Assembly (NCBI GenBank): GCA_002504525.1 | Contig: DATD01000012.1 | Location: forward strand, 62,450-86,824 | Source of the DNA: Methanomassiliicoccus sp. UBA345 | GTDB lineage: Archaea > Thermoplasmatota > Thermoplasmata > Methanomassiliicoccales > Methanomassiliicoccaceae | DNA: 24,375 bases | Direction of reading: 5' to 3' | Shown here: piece by piece, positions 14,441-21,490 of the stretch | Position numbering within the stretch: position 1 is the first letter of the stretch | How the letters are laid out: every line of letters starts with the position of its first letter | Position numbers and translations under genes: made by a program | Notes under the pieces: generated by a model | Seen by the model: only the letters and a program-made list of their open reading frames with translations | Databases searched by the model: none | What the model was told of the DNA's origin: nothing

Positions 14441-14906
14441 ACGGAACGAGGCCGCCTCCCTCAAGGATCTCCAAGAGGAAGCCGGGCAGCGGATCGAAGC
14501 GGGCGCATTCGCCGGTTCCGGCGTTGCGAACGGTGCCGCCAGAGAGATCGATCTCTGCGATGTCGCCGCTGGCGAACATGCCGGCCGCGTCATGGCATAT
14601 GATGACCGGCAGGCCGACATTGATGCAGTTGCGGTAGAAGATGCGGGCCACGCTGCTCGCGATGACGGCGCCCACCCCCGCGGCCTTGAGGGCCAGCGGC
14701 GCCTGCTCCCTGGATGAACCGCATCCGAAGTTGCGGCCCGCCACTATGATGTCGCCCGCCCTCACGGCGCCGGCGAACTGCGGATCGATGTCCTCCATGG
14801 CATGGGCGGCCAGGCTTGCCGCGTTGTAATCGTCCAGGTACCTTCCGGGGATTATCAGGTCGGTGTTGACGTGGTCGCCGTACCTCCATACTCTTCCGGT
14901 CAGCAT
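14409..14906 (-). CDS. leuD: 3-isopropylmalate/homoaconitase-type dehydratase, small subunit
   Basis: A 165-residue aconitase swivel-domain protein: RVWRYGDHVNTDLIIPGRYLD at the N-terminus, the GRNFGCGSSREQAP substrate loop at 58-70, and ARIFYRNCINVGLPVI. With the large subunit it isomerises 2-isopropylmalate to 3-isopropylmalate (leucine path), or hydrates homologous tricarboxylates (2-oxosuberate/coenzyme B path). The specificity loop after IIPGR reads YLDD (residues 23-26); homoaconitases of methanogens commonly have a YLRT-like loop and isopropylmalate isomerases a more hydrophobic one, so this one is not clearly either. The start is 1 base after the large-subunit stop with a GGAGGG ribosome binding site. 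Stop is TAG. Confidence 0.93.
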   Translation of the reverse strand: MLTGRVWRYGDHVNTDLIIPGRYLDDYNAASLAAHAMEDIDPQFAGAVRAGDIIVAGRNFGCGSSREQAPLALKAAGVGAVIASSVARIFYRNCINVGLPVIICHDAAGMFASGDIAEIDLSGGTVRNAGTGECARFDPLPGFLLEILEGGGLVPFMKGRLAQAP

Positions 14907-14907
14907 G

Positions 14908-16164
14908 TCATACCCTCCGGGGATCGGCTATCTCGCCCCTGATCGCGCTCGCCGCCACGGTGTCCGGGGAGGCCAGGTAGACCTCGGCGGAGGGGGAGCC
15001 CATCCGCCCCTTGAAGTTGCGGTTGGTGGTCGATATGCATCTCTCCCCCGAAGCGAGAAGCCCCTGGTGGCCTCCCAGGCAGGGTCCGCAGCCCGGGTTG
15101 ACAATGACCGCGCCCGACGACGCCAGCGAGGCGAGGATGCCTCTGCGGGCCGCCTCGATGTAGATCTCGCGAGAGGCCGGCACCACGATGAACCGGACGT
15201 CGCGGTGGACCCTGCGGCCGCGCAGCACCGCCTCTGCCGCCGCCAGGTCCTCGAGCCGCCCGTTGGTGCAGGAGCCGAGCACCGCCTGGTCGATCCTAGT
15301 GCCTTCCACCTCGGTCACGTCGCACACGTTGTCCACCTGATGCGGGCAGGCCACCTGCGGAGCCATGGAAGACACGTCGACGTCCATCTGCTCGTCCGGC
15401 GCCGCGTTCTGGCCATAGTCGCCGTCGATCCCGCTCCATCCCGGGACGCGGCCGGCGAGCCATTCGTCGGTTGTGGCGTCGGGAAAGCACACCCCGGCCT
15501 TGGCCCCCATCTCTATGCTCATGTTGCTCAGCACCATGCGCGATGCCACCGACATGCGGTCCACGGCATCGCCGGTGAACTCCACGCACTTGTAATCGGC
15601 GCCGTCGGCGCCCAGCTGGCCTATGATGCTCAGGATGACGTCCTTGGAGCGCAGGCGCGGGGCCAGCTTTCCTCGGATGCGGATGCGCAGCGTTTCCGGG
15701 ACCCGCAGCCAGATCTCTCCCGTGGCCCACACCGAAGCCATCTCGGTCGCTCCGATCCCGGTGGAGAACGCTCCCAGCGCACCATAGGTGGTGGTGTGGG
15801 AATCTGAACCGACGATCAGCATGCCCGGCCGCACATGGCCCTTCTCGGGCAGCACCTGATGACATATCCCCTCCCCCAGGTCGTAGAAGTGAGGGAGCTC
15901 GGCGCCGCGAGCGAAGCCGCGGACCTCCCGGTGCGACTCCGCAGTCTTGATGGTGTTGGCCGGGATGCGATGGTCGAACAGGATGACGACCTTGGACGGG
16001 TCCCATATCCTCTCCGCGCCGATCTCGCGGAACGATCTCAGGACCAGGGCGGAGTTCTCATGCGACATGGCGAGGTCCACCTTGGCCTGGACGATGTCGC
16101 CGGCGACGACGCTGCGGCCGCTCGCCCGGGACAGGACCCTCTGGGCGAAGGTCATGGGGATCAT
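14908..16164 (-). CDS. leuC: 3-isopropylmalate/homoaconitase-type dehydratase, large subunit
   Basis: A 418-residue aconitase-family catalytic subunit. The 4Fe-4S cluster ligands are C299 in GSCTNG, and C359 and C362 in GCGPCLGGHQG. Substrate-binding segments are VILFDHRIPAN, EGICHQVLPEKGHVRPG, GSDSHTTTYGALGAFSTGIGA and the C-terminal TTNRNFKGRMG. Archaeal length. The same fold serves leucine synthesis, and in methanogens homocitrate-type chain elongation for coenzyme B; which one applies is not decided by this sequence. Two close starts exist (16164 and 16155). The TATA box lies 25 bases from 16164, so a leaderless start at 16164 is favoured. It forms one operon with the small subunit. A palindrome covers the TATA box, implying repressible transcription. 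Confidence 0.95.
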   Translation of the reverse strand: MIPMTFAQRVLSRASGRSVVAGDIVQAKVDLAMSHENSALVLRSFREIGAERIWDPSKVVILFDHRIPANTIKTAESHREVRGFARGAELPHFYDLGEGICHQVLPEKGHVRPGMLIVGSDSHTTTYGALGAFSTGIGATEMASVWATGEIWLRVPETLRIRIRGKLAPRLRSKDVILSIIGQLGADGADYKCVEFTGDAVDRMSVASRMVLSNMSIEMGAKAGVCFPDATTDEWLAGRVPGWSGIDGDYGQNAAPDEQMDVDVSSMAPQVACPHQVDNVCDVTEVEGTRIDQAVLGSCTNGRLEDLAAAEAVLRGRRVHRDVRFIVVPASREIYIEAARRGILASLASSGAVIVNPGCGPCLGGHQGLLASGERCISTTNRNFKGRMGSPSAEVYLASPDTVAASAIRGEIADPRRV

Positions 16165-16182
16165 GTCACTGACAGCCCCTCT

Positions 16183-16196
16183 AGGGATAAATCCCT
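16183..16196 (-). promoter_or_regulatory. leuCD promoter: TATA box inside a perfect palindrome
   Basis: AGGGAT-AA-ATCCCT is a perfect 14-base inverted repeat whose A/T core (minus strand GGATTTATCC) is the likely TATA box, centred 25 bases before the leuC ATG. Outer GACAG (16171-16175) and CTGTC (16195-16199) add a second, wider inverted repeat. Suggests a dimeric repressor competing with TBP. Confidence 0.5.
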
Positions 16197-16268
16197 GTCG
16201 GGGATCGCCCGGAACGTATCGTTCCGGCGGCCGGCGGGCGGACGCGGAGGCTTATCGTCCATCATCGC

Positions 16269-16291
16269 CTCGGCCGCCGGCTACGGCCGAG
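16269..16291. repeat. Stem-loop in leuC/acs intergenic region
   Basis: CTCGGCCG (16269-16276) and CGGCCGAG (16284-16291) form a perfect 8-base stem with a 7-base loop in the 297-base divergent gap. A second TATA-like TTTTTATAC (16312-16320) and two copies of ATCGTCGT (16302-16309 and 16385-16392) also lie in the gap. No open reading frame of note is present there. Confidence 0.4.
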
Positions 16292-16411
16292 TATCTCGGC
16301 CATCGTCGTGATTTTTATACCTTTCGAGGCTGTGTTCCCGGCACATATCGCATCTTTATCTTGATAATTCGTAACTCATCTGCAATCGTCGTAGTTGGAC
16401 TTCGATAAACA

Positions 16412-16418
16412 TTTATAT
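16412..16418 (+). promoter_or_regulatory. TATA box for acyl-CoA synthetase gene
   Basis: TTTATAT within AAACATTTATATCG, centred about 46 bases before the ATG at 16462. The roughly 20-base leader carries GGGAG (16449-16453) as ribosome binding site. Confidence 0.65.
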
Positions 16419-16461
16419 CGACCTATGATTCATCCCAACAGTAGAATCGGGAGCGTATGGC

Positions 16462-18180
16462 ATGGAGGGCTACATACCGCCAAGAGAAGCCGGTAATCTC
16501 CAGGACTATGAGGTCGCCTGCAAGGAGTTCGCCTGGGCGTCCGTGGACAAGGAGTTCGACTGGTCCAAGGGTTCGGTCTACAATGCCGCCTACGAGGCGA
16601 TAGACCGGCACGCCCTTAACTGGAGAAAGAACAAGATCGCTCTGTACTCGATAACCGCTGCCGGAGATGTGCAGAAGTACACCTTCGGGGAGATGTCGGC
16701 CATAACCAGCCGATTCGCCAGCGGCCTGATCGAGCTGGGGGCCAAGAAGGGCGACCGCATCTTCGTGTACCTGGACCGGACATCCGAATTGTACATGGCG
16801 ATGCTGGGCATCGTCAAGATGGGGGGCATCGCAGGCCCGCTGTTCTCGGCCTTGGGGCCTGAGGCGGTCAAGGACCGCGCTCTCGATTCGGGCACCAACA
16901 TCATAATCACATCCCCCTATCTGTATGAGCGCATACTACCCATACTGGATGACCTGGCCGACCTCAGGAAGGTCATCATCGTCGGCGGGACCGGGGAGCT
17001 GGGGGAGAACTGCGTCGCGTTCGAGGAGGTGTTGGCGTCCGGGAATCCCAAGTTCCAGGCGGTCAACGTGACGCCCAATGACCCGTACATCATCCACTAC
17101 ACGTCGGGCTCGACCGGCAAGCCCAAGGGAGTGCTGCTCGGGCACCGCGCCATGGTGCAGCAGCTCATCACCTCCCGATGGGTGCTGGACCTCCGGGACG
17201 ACGATACCTACTGGTGCACCGCCGACCCGGGCTGGGTCACCGGAACGTCGTACGGCATATTCGGGCCGTGGTACCTCGGCACGTCGATCGTGTCGTACGA
17301 GGGGCGGTTCGACGCCGGGATGTGGTACAGCATCCTGGAGAAGTACGGCGTCACCGTGTGGTACACCGCGCCGACCGCGCTGCGCATGCTCATGCGGGCC
17401 GGCGACGACCTGGTCAAGGAGCACGACCTCGAGAAGGTCCGCCACATATGCTCAGTCGGAGAGCCCCTGAACGCTGAGGTGGTCCGCTGGGCCATGCGCA
17501 CCATGGACCGGCGCATCCACGACACCTGGTGGCAGACCGAGACCGGGGCACATCTCATCTGCAACTACCCGGCCATGACCATCCGGCCCGGCTCGATGGG
17601 AAAGCCCATCCCGGGGGTCATCGCTGGCGTGGTGGACGAGGAGGGCAACGAGGTCCCTCCCCGCACCGAGGGATTCCTTGCGCTCAGGCCGGGCTGGCCG
17701 TCCATGATGCTGGGCATATGGCGCAACACCCCGCGCTTCAAGGAGTACTTCCGCATACCTGGCTGGTACATAGCGGGCGACCAGGCCTACCGCGACGAGG
17801 ACGGGTACTTCTGGTTCCTGGGCCGTGCCGACGACGTCATCAAGACCTCGGGAGAGAGGCTCGGACCCTTCGAGGTGGAGTCGGCGCTCATCGAGCACTC
17901 CGCGGTGGCGGAGGCCGGCGTCATCGGTAAACCAGATGAGCTGAGGGGCGAGATCGTGAAGGCCTTCATCACCCTCCGTCCGGGGAACAAGCCCTCTGAC
18001 GAGCTGAAGGAGGACATCACCAAGTTCGTCAAGACCCGGCTGGCCTACTACGCCTATCCCAGGGAGATCGAGTTCGTGGAAACGCTGCCTAAGACGCGGT
18101 CAGGCAAGATCATGCGCCGCGTCCTCAAGGCCAGGGAGCTCGGCCAGCCGCTCGGCGACCTGTCCACCCTGGACGATTGA
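16462..18180 (+). CDS. AMP-forming acetyl-CoA/acyl-CoA synthetase
   Basis: A 572-residue ANL-superfamily adenylate-forming enzyme. It activates a carboxylate with ATP to the acyl-adenylate and transfers it to CoA. Motifs: P-loop-like YTSGSTGKPKGV (residues 213-224), DTWWQTETGAHLI (A5), the WYIAGDQAYRDEDGYFWFLGRADDVIKTSGERLGPFEVE hinge region with its Asp hinge (A7-A8), and the C-terminal catalytic lysine in KTRSGKIMRR (K549). The N-terminal half and TWWQTETG are close to acetyl-CoA synthetase, but the protein is about 80 residues shorter than bacterial Acs, as in archaeal acetyl/medium-chain acyl-CoA synthetase-like proteins, so acetate is likely but not proven. The TATA box and GGGAG site support the start. 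Single-gene unit. TGA stop, followed by a T6 run. Confidence 0.92.
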   Translation: MEGYIPPREAGNLQDYEVACKEFAWASVDKEFDWSKGSVYNAAYEAIDRHALNWRKNKIALYSITAAGDVQKYTFGEMSAITSRFASGLIELGAKKGDRIFVYLDRTSELYMAMLGIVKMGGIAGPLFSALGPEAVKDRALDSGTNIIITSPYLYERILPILDDLADLRKVIIVGGTGELGENCVAFEEVLASGNPKFQAVNVTPNDPYIIHYTSGSTGKPKGVLLGHRAMVQQLITSRWVLDLRDDDTYWCTADPGWVTGTSYGIFGPWYLGTSIVSYEGRFDAGMWYSILEKYGVTVWYTAPTALRMLMRAGDDLVKEHDLEKVRHICSVGEPLNAEVVRWAMRTMDRRIHDTWWQTETGAHLICNYPAMTIRPGSMGKPIPGVIAGVVDEEGNEVPPRTEGFLALRPGWPSMMLGIWRNTPRFKEYFRIPGWYIAGDQAYRDEDGYFWFLGRADDVIKTSGERLGPFEVESALIEHSAVAEAGVIGKPDELRGEIVKAFITLRPGNKPSDELKEDITKFVKTRLAYYAYPREIEFVETLPKTRSGKIMRRVLKARELGQPLGDLSTLDD

Positions 18181-18198
18181 AACCCCTTACAGACCAAC

Positions 18199-18238
18199 TT
18201 TTTTAAAAATATAAAGCCGCGGGGCCCCGGCCCCGCGG
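18199..18238. terminator. Bidirectional terminator: T6 run plus GC hairpin
   Basis: A T6 run (18199-18204) follows the acyl-CoA synthetase stop on the plus strand. Then a hairpin with 10-base arms CCGCGGGGCC (18217-18226) and GGCCCCGCGG (18229-18238) lies next to the convergent cupin gene; on the minus strand it is followed by CTTTATATTTTTAAAAAAG, so it looks like a classical hairpin plus U-tract for that gene. Confidence 0.65.
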
Positions 18239-18247
18239 TCGTTCCGC

Positions 18248-18652
18248 TCACTCGGTGGTCTTGCCGTCGAAGTGCTCGGTGTCGCCCTCGGTGTCCGCCT
18301 TGGTCTTGCGGACCACCTTGTCCTGGTGTTCGGGCGGCGAGTAGATGGTGTACAGCTTGAGGTCGGCGTTCTTGGAGGTGTTGACCACGTTGTGCCTGGC
18401 GCCCCGCGGCACCACCACGGCGCTGCCGTCCTTCACCCGATAAGTGGTATCGTCGATGAACACCTTACCCTCGCCCTCTTCGAACCGGAAGAACTGGTCG
18501 ACGTCGTCGTGGACCTCCGCCCCGATCTCTTCGCCCGGCCTCAGGCTCATCAGCACCAGCTGGCTGAACTTGCTGGTATAGAGGACCCTGCGGAAGTCGG
18601 TGTTGTTCACGGTGTCCTTCTCGATATCGGTCATGAATCCTTTCTTTGCCAT
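18248..18652 (-). CDS. Cupin-domain protein
   Basis: A 134-residue single-domain cupin starting MAKKGFMTDIEKDT. Core: LVLMSLRPGEEIGAEVHDDVDQFFRFEEGEGKVFIDD (motif 1 region, residues about 32-69) and AVVVPRGARHNVVNTSKNADLKLYTIYSPPEH (motif 2). The family's usual metal-binding 'H-x-H-x3-4-E' is altered to HDDVDQFFRFEEGEG with one His, plus RHNV downstream, so metal binding is likely but modified. The last 30 residues are charged and probably disordered (KVVRKTKADTEGDTEHFDGK). Close relatives are widespread small cupins of unknown substrate. The start has GGAG 8-10 bases upstream; an A/T-rich TACATATG around 18692-18700 may be the TATA box. The gene ends at the hairpin described at 18199-18238. 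Confidence 0.88.
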   Translation of the reverse strand: MAKKGFMTDIEKDTVNNTDFRRVLYTSKFSQLVLMSLRPGEEIGAEVHDDVDQFFRFEEGEGKVFIDDTTYRVKDGSAVVVPRGARHNVVNTSKNADLKLYTIYSPPEHQDKVVRKTKADTEGDTEHFDGKTTE

Positions 18653-18771
18653 GTTCTCAACTCCGCGCGGCCTTCCGGCCCGCTGTTGGATTGCATATGT
18701 ATCGTTAGACGTAAAAAAAGATTGCCTGAATGCGCCGGCCACGGGGCGGGAGCGTGATAAAAGAGAGAGAT

Positions 18772-18784
18772 GGGGCGCGGCCCC
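18772..18784 (-). terminator. Hairpin plus pyrimidine tract after CBS gene
   Basis: GGGGC-GCG-GCCCC, followed on the minus strand by ATCTCTCTCTTTTATCAC. It lies 11 bases after the CBS-gene stop. Confidence 0.45.
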
Positions 18785-18795
18785 GGAGCGCTGGC

Positions 18796-19182
18796 TCAGT
18801 CGATCGGCAGGTTCTTGAACATCTCCATCCAGGAGACGAACCCGATCATGCGGCCGTCGCCGTCGACCACCGGCAGCCGCCTAACGTTCTTCCGGTTCAT
18901 CAGGGCCAAGGCCTCGGCAATCGTCGTGTCAACGCTGACCGTCGTCACCGGCGAGCTCATCACTTCCGACACCTTCAAGTGGAGGAACTTGTCCTGGCTG
19001 GTAAGATAACGGCGCAACACGTCGCGCTCGGTGAATATGCCGATCACCTTGTCATCGGGGCTGACAACTATGACGCTGCCCTGGTCGTGGTCGACCATCA
19101 GTTCGATGGCGCTCTGTACCGAGTCGTCGGGGGAAACGATCTCTCGCTTCCTTATCATGTAGTCCTTGACAAGTGCGACCAT
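18796..19182 (-). CDS. Two-CBS-domain protein
   Basis: A 128-residue protein made only of a CBS pair (Bateman module). CBS1 spans about residues 5-62 (MIRKREIVSPDDSVQSAIEL, then GSVIVVSPDDKVIGIFTERD) and CBS2 about 70-126 (VSEVMSSPVTTVSVDTTIAE, then RRLPVVDGDGRMIGFVSWMEM). Such stand-alone modules bind adenine nucleotides or S-adenosyl compounds and modulate partner enzymes; the ligand cannot be told from sequence. The frame is open upstream to 19533, but that part is not CBS-like. ATG 19182 lacks a Shine-Dalgarno and lies about 33 bases from a TATA box at 19212-19219, so the leader is very short. Divergent from the DUF6884-like gene. Confidence 0.92.
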   Translation of the reverse strand: MVALVKDYMIRKREIVSPDDSVQSAIELMVDHDQGSVIVVSPDDKVIGIFTERDVLRRYLTSQDKFLHLKVSEVMSSPVTTVSVDTTIAEALALMNRKNVRRLPVVDGDGRMIGFVSWMEMFKNLPID

Positions 19183-19211
19183 TTTGATCGGACCGAATAT
19201 TGGTCGGTGGA

Positions 19212-19219
19212 TTGATAAA
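19212..19219 (-). promoter_or_regulatory. TATA box for CBS gene
   Basis: Minus-strand TTTATCAA about 33 bases before the ATG at 19182, implying a leader of only some 7 bases without a ribosome binding site. Confidence 0.45.
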
Positions 19220-19316
19220 GCTAATTGGCCGGACATGCGCCGCACGACGTAGATGGCAGCCGGACGAGCCTCCCGCACCATCTTCACCTCGACGTTCGGA
19301 GGGCCGCTCGACCAAG

Positions 19317-19323
19317 TTATATA
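19317..19323 (+). promoter_or_regulatory. TATA box for DUF6884-like gene
   Basis: TTATATA centred exactly 26 bases before the GTG at 19346. This spacing supports a leaderless GTG start. Confidence 0.55.
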
Positions 19324-19345
19324 CGTGGAGGCCACGTGACGCGGC

Positions 19346-19876
19346 GTGACGTCCATACCTTCCTTCGTTCCTTCCGATGGCGCGCCGGGCGAGCGGGACG
19401 CGTTCGAGTACATGCGCCCCATAGGCCCGCGGACGCTGTGCGTGGCCACGCCGTCCGAGAGGCGGGCCTGGGACTCCTCCCCGGACTTCCCGGTCCGCGC
19501 CGGCCGCGCGTACACGGGGGGGTTCTCGCGCAAGTGCCAGGACTATGCCGAGCGATTCTACCATGGCTCGTGGTGCATCCTGGACCCCTGCCACGGGTTC
19601 ATGTGGCCCGAGGAGGTCATCCGCCGGCCCCATGATCGATGCCTGTACCGGCCGGAGACCCAGCCGCTGACGGCCGGGCAGCTGAACGCTCACGCCCGCC
19701 GCAGGAAGCTGGACGACTACGACGCCGTCATCGCGCTGGGAGGGAGGCGCTTCATCCTGCTGATCGAGGAGGTCTTTCCGGGCAAGCGGGTCCGGGCGCC
19801 GCTGGCCGGGGTGGGCGGCATAGGGGAGATGATGCGCACGCTCAACGATGCCATGGCAGCGGGCGAACGATTATAG
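19346..19876 (+). CDS. DUF6884/YaaA-like protein, function unknown
   Basis: A 176-residue protein with CVATPSERRAWDSSP, RAGRAYTGGFSRKCQDYAERFY, WCILDPCHGFMWPEEVI, YDAVIALGGRRFILLIEEVF and the glycine-rich GVGGIGEMMRTLNDAMAAG. The order (start Cys/Thr/Ser cluster, 'lY.g.f..k...YAe', 'w.IL...hGf..PeevI', 'YD') resembles DUF6884 and the YaaA-like superfamily, some members of which are linked to DNA or RNA base chemistry; no function is established for this branch. The start is GTG at 19346, chosen because a TATA box sits 26 bases upstream and no ribosome binding site exists. ATG 19412 is a shorter alternative lacking a good Shine-Dalgarno. The stop is TAG, with a second in-frame TAG three codons on. 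Probably co-transcribed with the MBL/beta-CASP gene 57 bases downstream. Confidence 0.75.
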   Translation: MTSIPSFVPSDGAPGERDAFEYMRPIGPRTLCVATPSERRAWDSSPDFPVRAGRAYTGGFSRKCQDYAERFYHGSWCILDPCHGFMWPEEVIRRPHDRCLYRPETQPLTAGQLNAHARRRKLDDYDAVIALGGRRFILLIEEVFPGKRVRAPLAGVGGIGEMMRTLNDAMAAGERL

Positions 19877-19933
19877 GCGGCCTAGCGGGCCAAGCATTAT
19901 CTGAACGCCGCGCCATGCCCCGCCGGGGATCAT

Positions 19934-21490
19934 ATGGCGGAAGTGACCGTCTTTGACGGCGCAGGGTGCATCGGAGGCAACAAGGTCCACCTATCCTTCG
20001 ACGACGGGCACGCCGGGCGAGGTTTGTTCTTCGACTTCGGGATGAGCTATTCGAAGATCGGACGATACTATGAGGAGTTCCTAAGGCCGCGCTCCAACCG
20101 GGGGATCCATGACCTGCTGGCCATGGGGATCGTTCCTCCGCTGACATGCTACCGCCACGACATCTTCCCCGAGGACGTGGACCGCTCCATGGCCAGACGG
20201 GTGGCGGTCGACGCGGTGCTCATATCCCACGCCCACATGGACCATGTGGGCCACGCCTCCCTCCTGGACATGAACATACCGTTCGCATGCACCCCCATGT
20301 CGGCGGCCATCATCAAATCGCTCCGCGACTGCAACAAGGGCGACGTGCAGTATGACTGCCCTTATTCGTCCGAGAGAATGAGGAGCAGGGGAGAGCCGCG
20401 GTGCATATCGTCCGGCAAGAGGTACGTCGGACGGGGCCTGCTGCTGCCCGGCGACTGCCCCGACGGGCTTCGCAAGCTGTACGCGTCAACGCCTTCCAGC
20501 AGGCGCGAGGCCCGCGCCGCCAATTATGAGGCCGGGGCGATCGGACGGATCGATGAGACCGGGATCGAGGTAAGGTGCTTCCCGGTGGACCACTCCATAT
20601 ATGGCGCCGCCGCCTACGCCGTGAATACCAAGGCAGGATGGGTCGTATACTCCGGAGACCTCCGTGCGCACGGCCGTAACGGAGGAGAGACGGAAAGGTT
20701 CGCCGAGCAGGCCAGGGGGCTCGACCCTCGGCTGCTCATCGTCGAGGGGACCAGGGCGTCGAGGGAGGAGCGCCAGGAATCGGAGGAGATCGTGGAGGAG
20801 AACTGCCTGCGGGCGGTGAGCGACGAGCGCGGCCTGGTGGTCGCTGACTTCGGCGCGCGCAACGTGGAGCGGCTGGAGATCTTCCGCCGCATCGCCTCGG
20901 CGACCGGGCGGGAGCTGGTCATCCTGATGAAGGACGCGCACCTGCTGGAGTCGATGCGCCGGGCCGACGGCGTGGACCGCCTGGACGGCCTTCGCATATA
21001 CGATGATCTCAGAACGCGCGAGGACCGGTACCAGGAAGAGGTGAGGGAGCTGCACTCTCGCCGCATGGTAGATGCGAAGGAGATCGCCGACTCGCCTTCA
21101 TCGTTCATCCTCAGCTTCTCCTTCTGGGACCTGGGGCGCATGCTGGACATCCGGACGGACGGCGGCACCTTCATCTACTCGTCATCGGAGGCGTACAGCG
21201 AGGAGCAGGAGATCGACTTCAGGCGGCTGTCCAACTGGCTTCATCGCCTCGGCATGAGGCCGGTCGGGTTCCGGATGGAGACGGTCGCCGGGAGGGAGGT
21301 CCCCAGGAAAGTGGAAGGGTACCACGCATCGGGCCACATCTCCGCCTCCGGGGTGCTGCAGCTTGTTAGGGACATACGTCCGCAAGCGGTCATGCCCATA
21401 CATACCGAGGCGCCGGAGCTCTTCTCATGCCTGGAGGACGACGGTATCGAGGTCATCGTCCCCGAGGAAGGCCGCCCCTACCGCTTGTGA
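19934..21490 (+). CDS. MBL-fold/beta-CASP nuclease-like protein (RNase J-like)
   Basis: A 518-residue metallo-beta-lactamase-fold protein. Metal ligands: HAHMDHVGH at 99-107 (HxHxDH), VDHSIYGAAAY around 219, SGDLRAHG around 237, a C-terminal GYHASGHIS, and PIHTEAPELF, which match the order of motifs in RNase J and other beta-CASP/RMMBL nucleases (the last two being motif B/C-like). A large insert between about 250 and 430 is the probable beta-CASP cap (LLIVEGTRASREERQESEEI and LVVADFGARNVERLEIF). Such enzymes process or degrade RNA from 5' or internal sites, but some act on other phosphodiesters. N-terminal residues 40-90 are unusually long compared with RNase J. The start has GGGGAT upstream. 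The 3' end overlaps the convergent phospholipase-like gene by 13 bases. Confidence 0.86.
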   Translation: MAEVTVFDGAGCIGGNKVHLSFDDGHAGRGLFFDFGMSYSKIGRYYEEFLRPRSNRGIHDLLAMGIVPPLTCYRHDIFPEDVDRSMARRVAVDAVLISHAHMDHVGHASLLDMNIPFACTPMSAAIIKSLRDCNKGDVQYDCPYSSERMRSRGEPRCISSGKRYVGRGLLLPGDCPDGLRKLYASTPSSRREARAANYEAGAIGRIDETGIEVRCFPVDHSIYGAAAYAVNTKAGWVVYSGDLRAHGRNGGETERFAEQARGLDPRLLIVEGTRASREERQESEEIVEENCLRAVSDERGLVVADFGARNVERLEIFRRIASATGRELVILMKDAHLLESMRRADGVDRLDGLRIYDDLRTREDRYQEEVRELHSRRMVDAKEIADSPSSFILSFSFWDLGRMLDIRTDGGTFIYSSSEAYSEEQEIDFRRLSNWLHRLGMRPVGFRMETVAGREVPRKVEGYHASGHISASGVLQLVRDIRPQAVMPIHTEAPELFSCLEDDGIEVIVPEEGRPYRL

